The notes under the pieces: generated by a model
Told to the model about the DNA's origin: nothing
Seen by the model: the letters and a program-made list of their open reading frames with translations, nothing else
The model's database searches: none
Shown here: in pieces, positions 62,702 through 64,000 of the stretch
Numbering within the stretch: the stretch's first letter is position 1
Layout of the letters: each line of letters opens with the position of its first letter
Program-made: the position numbers and the translations under genes
Origin: Poecilobothrus nobilitatus
Taxonomy: Eukaryota; Arthropoda; Insecta; Diptera; Dolichopodidae
Reading direction: 5' to 3'
NCBI GenBank assembly: GCA_947095535.1
Contig: OX352773.1
Coordinates: 125,023,911 to 125,087,910, forward strand
DNA: 64,000 bases

Positions 62702-63707
62702 GATATTATTGTTCAATATTAACCTTGTATTTGTATTTATACTATTTGATTGCATATTGTGTATGTGAGTTACCAACCTACTTTTTTTGAGTATGTGTAG
62801 CGGTAGAATCTTATGTTTACAGTGAATATTGCTAGTTGCTTCTCTTTTTCTATACCCATATAAATTTTTTATAGCTTTATTTTGAAGCTTTTGCAGTTGG
62901 TTAAGGTCCTTCTTATATGCATTACCCCAAATATGTATTGAGTACGCAATTGAACTTCGAAACAGTTCAAAAAACAGTCCCCTTTTTCTGTGGTATGGCA
63001 CTCTTTTACTTATTAGCTTGAATATGCCAGCAATTTTCCTGGCTTTTTTTAGCTGTATGTTACTCTGGTCACTCCATTTTAATTCACTGTCTATTACTAC
63101 ACCTAGGTACTTATAGCTAGGAACCATTTCTAAATTAATATTTTTATAGTTTATTTTGATAATGTCCGACGGTTTTTTCTTGAAAAACACATATTTAGTT
63201 TTAATGATGTTTATTGTTAGTTTGTGAGTTTCCATCCAATCGTTTATTATTTTTAGATCTTCATTTATATTTTCCTCCAATTTTTGACATCCAGTTTCTG
63301 AATACAGTATCGCAAGGTCATCAGCGAACATATAGGATTTACCATTTAGTTTTATATCAAGTAGGCTGCTTATGTAGCAGTAAAATAAGGTCGGCTCTAA
63401 GGAACTTCCCTGAATAACACCAAACTCAATATTGTTCGTTTCACTTCTTAATCCTTCACACACACTATACTGGGATCTATTTGACAAATAATTTTTGAAC
63501 CATTCATGTTCTTTACCAGTTACTGCAAGTTCATATAATATTCTGAGCAATGTTTTTCTATCTACGGCATCAAATGCTTTTTTTACATCAAAGAATACAG
63601 CCGCCACTTATTTATTTTTTTCAATACCAGACTGGATTTCAGCTACAAAATCAAATAAAGCCGCACTTGTATTAGATTTGTTTTTAAAGCCGTATTGACT
63701 CTTACTT
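62702..63707 (-). pseudogene. LINE-F RT fragment, third copy
   Basis: Matches 55164-56168 and 58033-59037. 316 codons open (62657-63607), including motif A (F-F-D-V-K-K-A-F-D), F-A-D-D and G-V-I-Q-G-S-S-L-E-P. At the variable sites inspected it carries unit B-type bases (cttcgaaac at 62955, ggctctaag near 63391). Its left end at 62702 (gatattattgttcaatatt) is a new junction not shared with A or B. Confidence 0.8.
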
Positions 63708-64000
63708 GACTCGCTTTTATAGGGAGCGTTTAATAACATCAATCAGGCAGCAATTGTAAACGCACTCATAAGCGTAGGAGTTGAACCGGAGCTAAGAGCA
63801 CTGAAAGCTAATATGCTAAATAGCAGGGCCATCAGTGCCAACTTAGGCAACGCTTCAGTAAAAAGGCTTGTGAAAAGAGGGACTCCGCAAGGAGGGGTGC
63901 TATATCCCTTTCTTTGGAATATGGTGGTAAATAAACTGCTTAAAATCCTGGAAGAGGCGGGCTGCACAACAATCGCCTATGCGGACGATGTTGCTGTCGT
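63708..64000 (+). pseudogene. LOA-like LINE RT, third copy (runs off window)
   Basis: After the junction cttacttgactcgcttttatagggagcg, identical to that at 56163-56190, the LOA RT continues through G-T-P-Q-G-G-V-L-Y-P to A-Y-A-D-D-V-A-V at the edge. Same B-type base at ctatatccctt. It is cut by the window end. Confidence 0.85.

Overview
The window is almost entirely a mosaic of nested and rearranged transposable elements in a very AT-rich insect genome. I found no convincing host gene, rRNA, functional tRNA or CRISPR array. The best guess is a dipteran, probably a higher fly. This inference rests on LINEs with I/LOA-type RNase H, Jockey/CR1-like LINEs, BEL/Pao and errantivirus-type env remnants, a mariner-like element, and dispersed repeats ending in GGAC-rich tracts beside a 'gagttatcgtgcggacgg' motif. 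It is not a database result. Labels LINE-A to LINE-F, SINE-1 and SINE-2 are mine.

Layout. 1-5145: LINE-A, with a fully open RT frame (2220-4223), lies between two long inverted repeats (597-1240 and 4480-5145); an inverted 5' fragment of the same LINE sits at the left edge. 5146-12842: two internally deleted copies of LINE-B, a LINE ORF1 fragment, a tRNA-derived SINE-1 copy and a minus-strand LINE-C meeting LINE-B head to head. 12843-17464: a single arm of a foldback repeat, a dispersed array element, an errantivirus env/LTR remnant, microsatellite and more SINE-1. 17475-21357: an unrecognised 127-aa ORF, a mariner-like element with one internal stop, and a degenerate tandem repeat.

21358-30440: a minus-strand BEL/Pao element (gag, protease, RT/RNase H, integrase and an F-type env, all decayed) with reciprocally truncated LTRs. 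It is abutted by a SINE-2 tail on one side and a copia fragment, itself flanked by ~120-bp direct repeats, on the other. 30440-37460: a large palindrome (arms 31920-33080 and 33190-34355) whose outer left arm is split by a 1-kb insertion, then an array of ~307-bp and 259-bp units. 37900-39290: LINE-D remnants.

39809-47316: a minus-strand hAT element split into C-terminal and N-terminal halves by a nested minus-strand LINE-E, which itself carries a SINE-2 copy. 47701-51745: a Ty3/gypsy element with a recognisable 5' LTR and primer binding site, truncated in integrase and fused to a LOA/I-like LINE (51745-55070). The 3' half of that LINE plus part of an oppositely oriented LINE-F forms a 2869-bp unit. 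The unit is present twice in tandem (53306-56174, 56175-59040), and a third copy carrying the same junction runs off the right end. LINE-F is otherwise followed to its 5' end at about 61850, next to a short CCTAA run.

The features do not form a pathway. They record successive insertions, deletions and duplications. The least ordinary items are the junction-sharing 2869-bp duplication, the LINE enclosed by long inverted repeats, the split palindrome, the mixed 307/259-bp array, and the BEL element with an F-type env.
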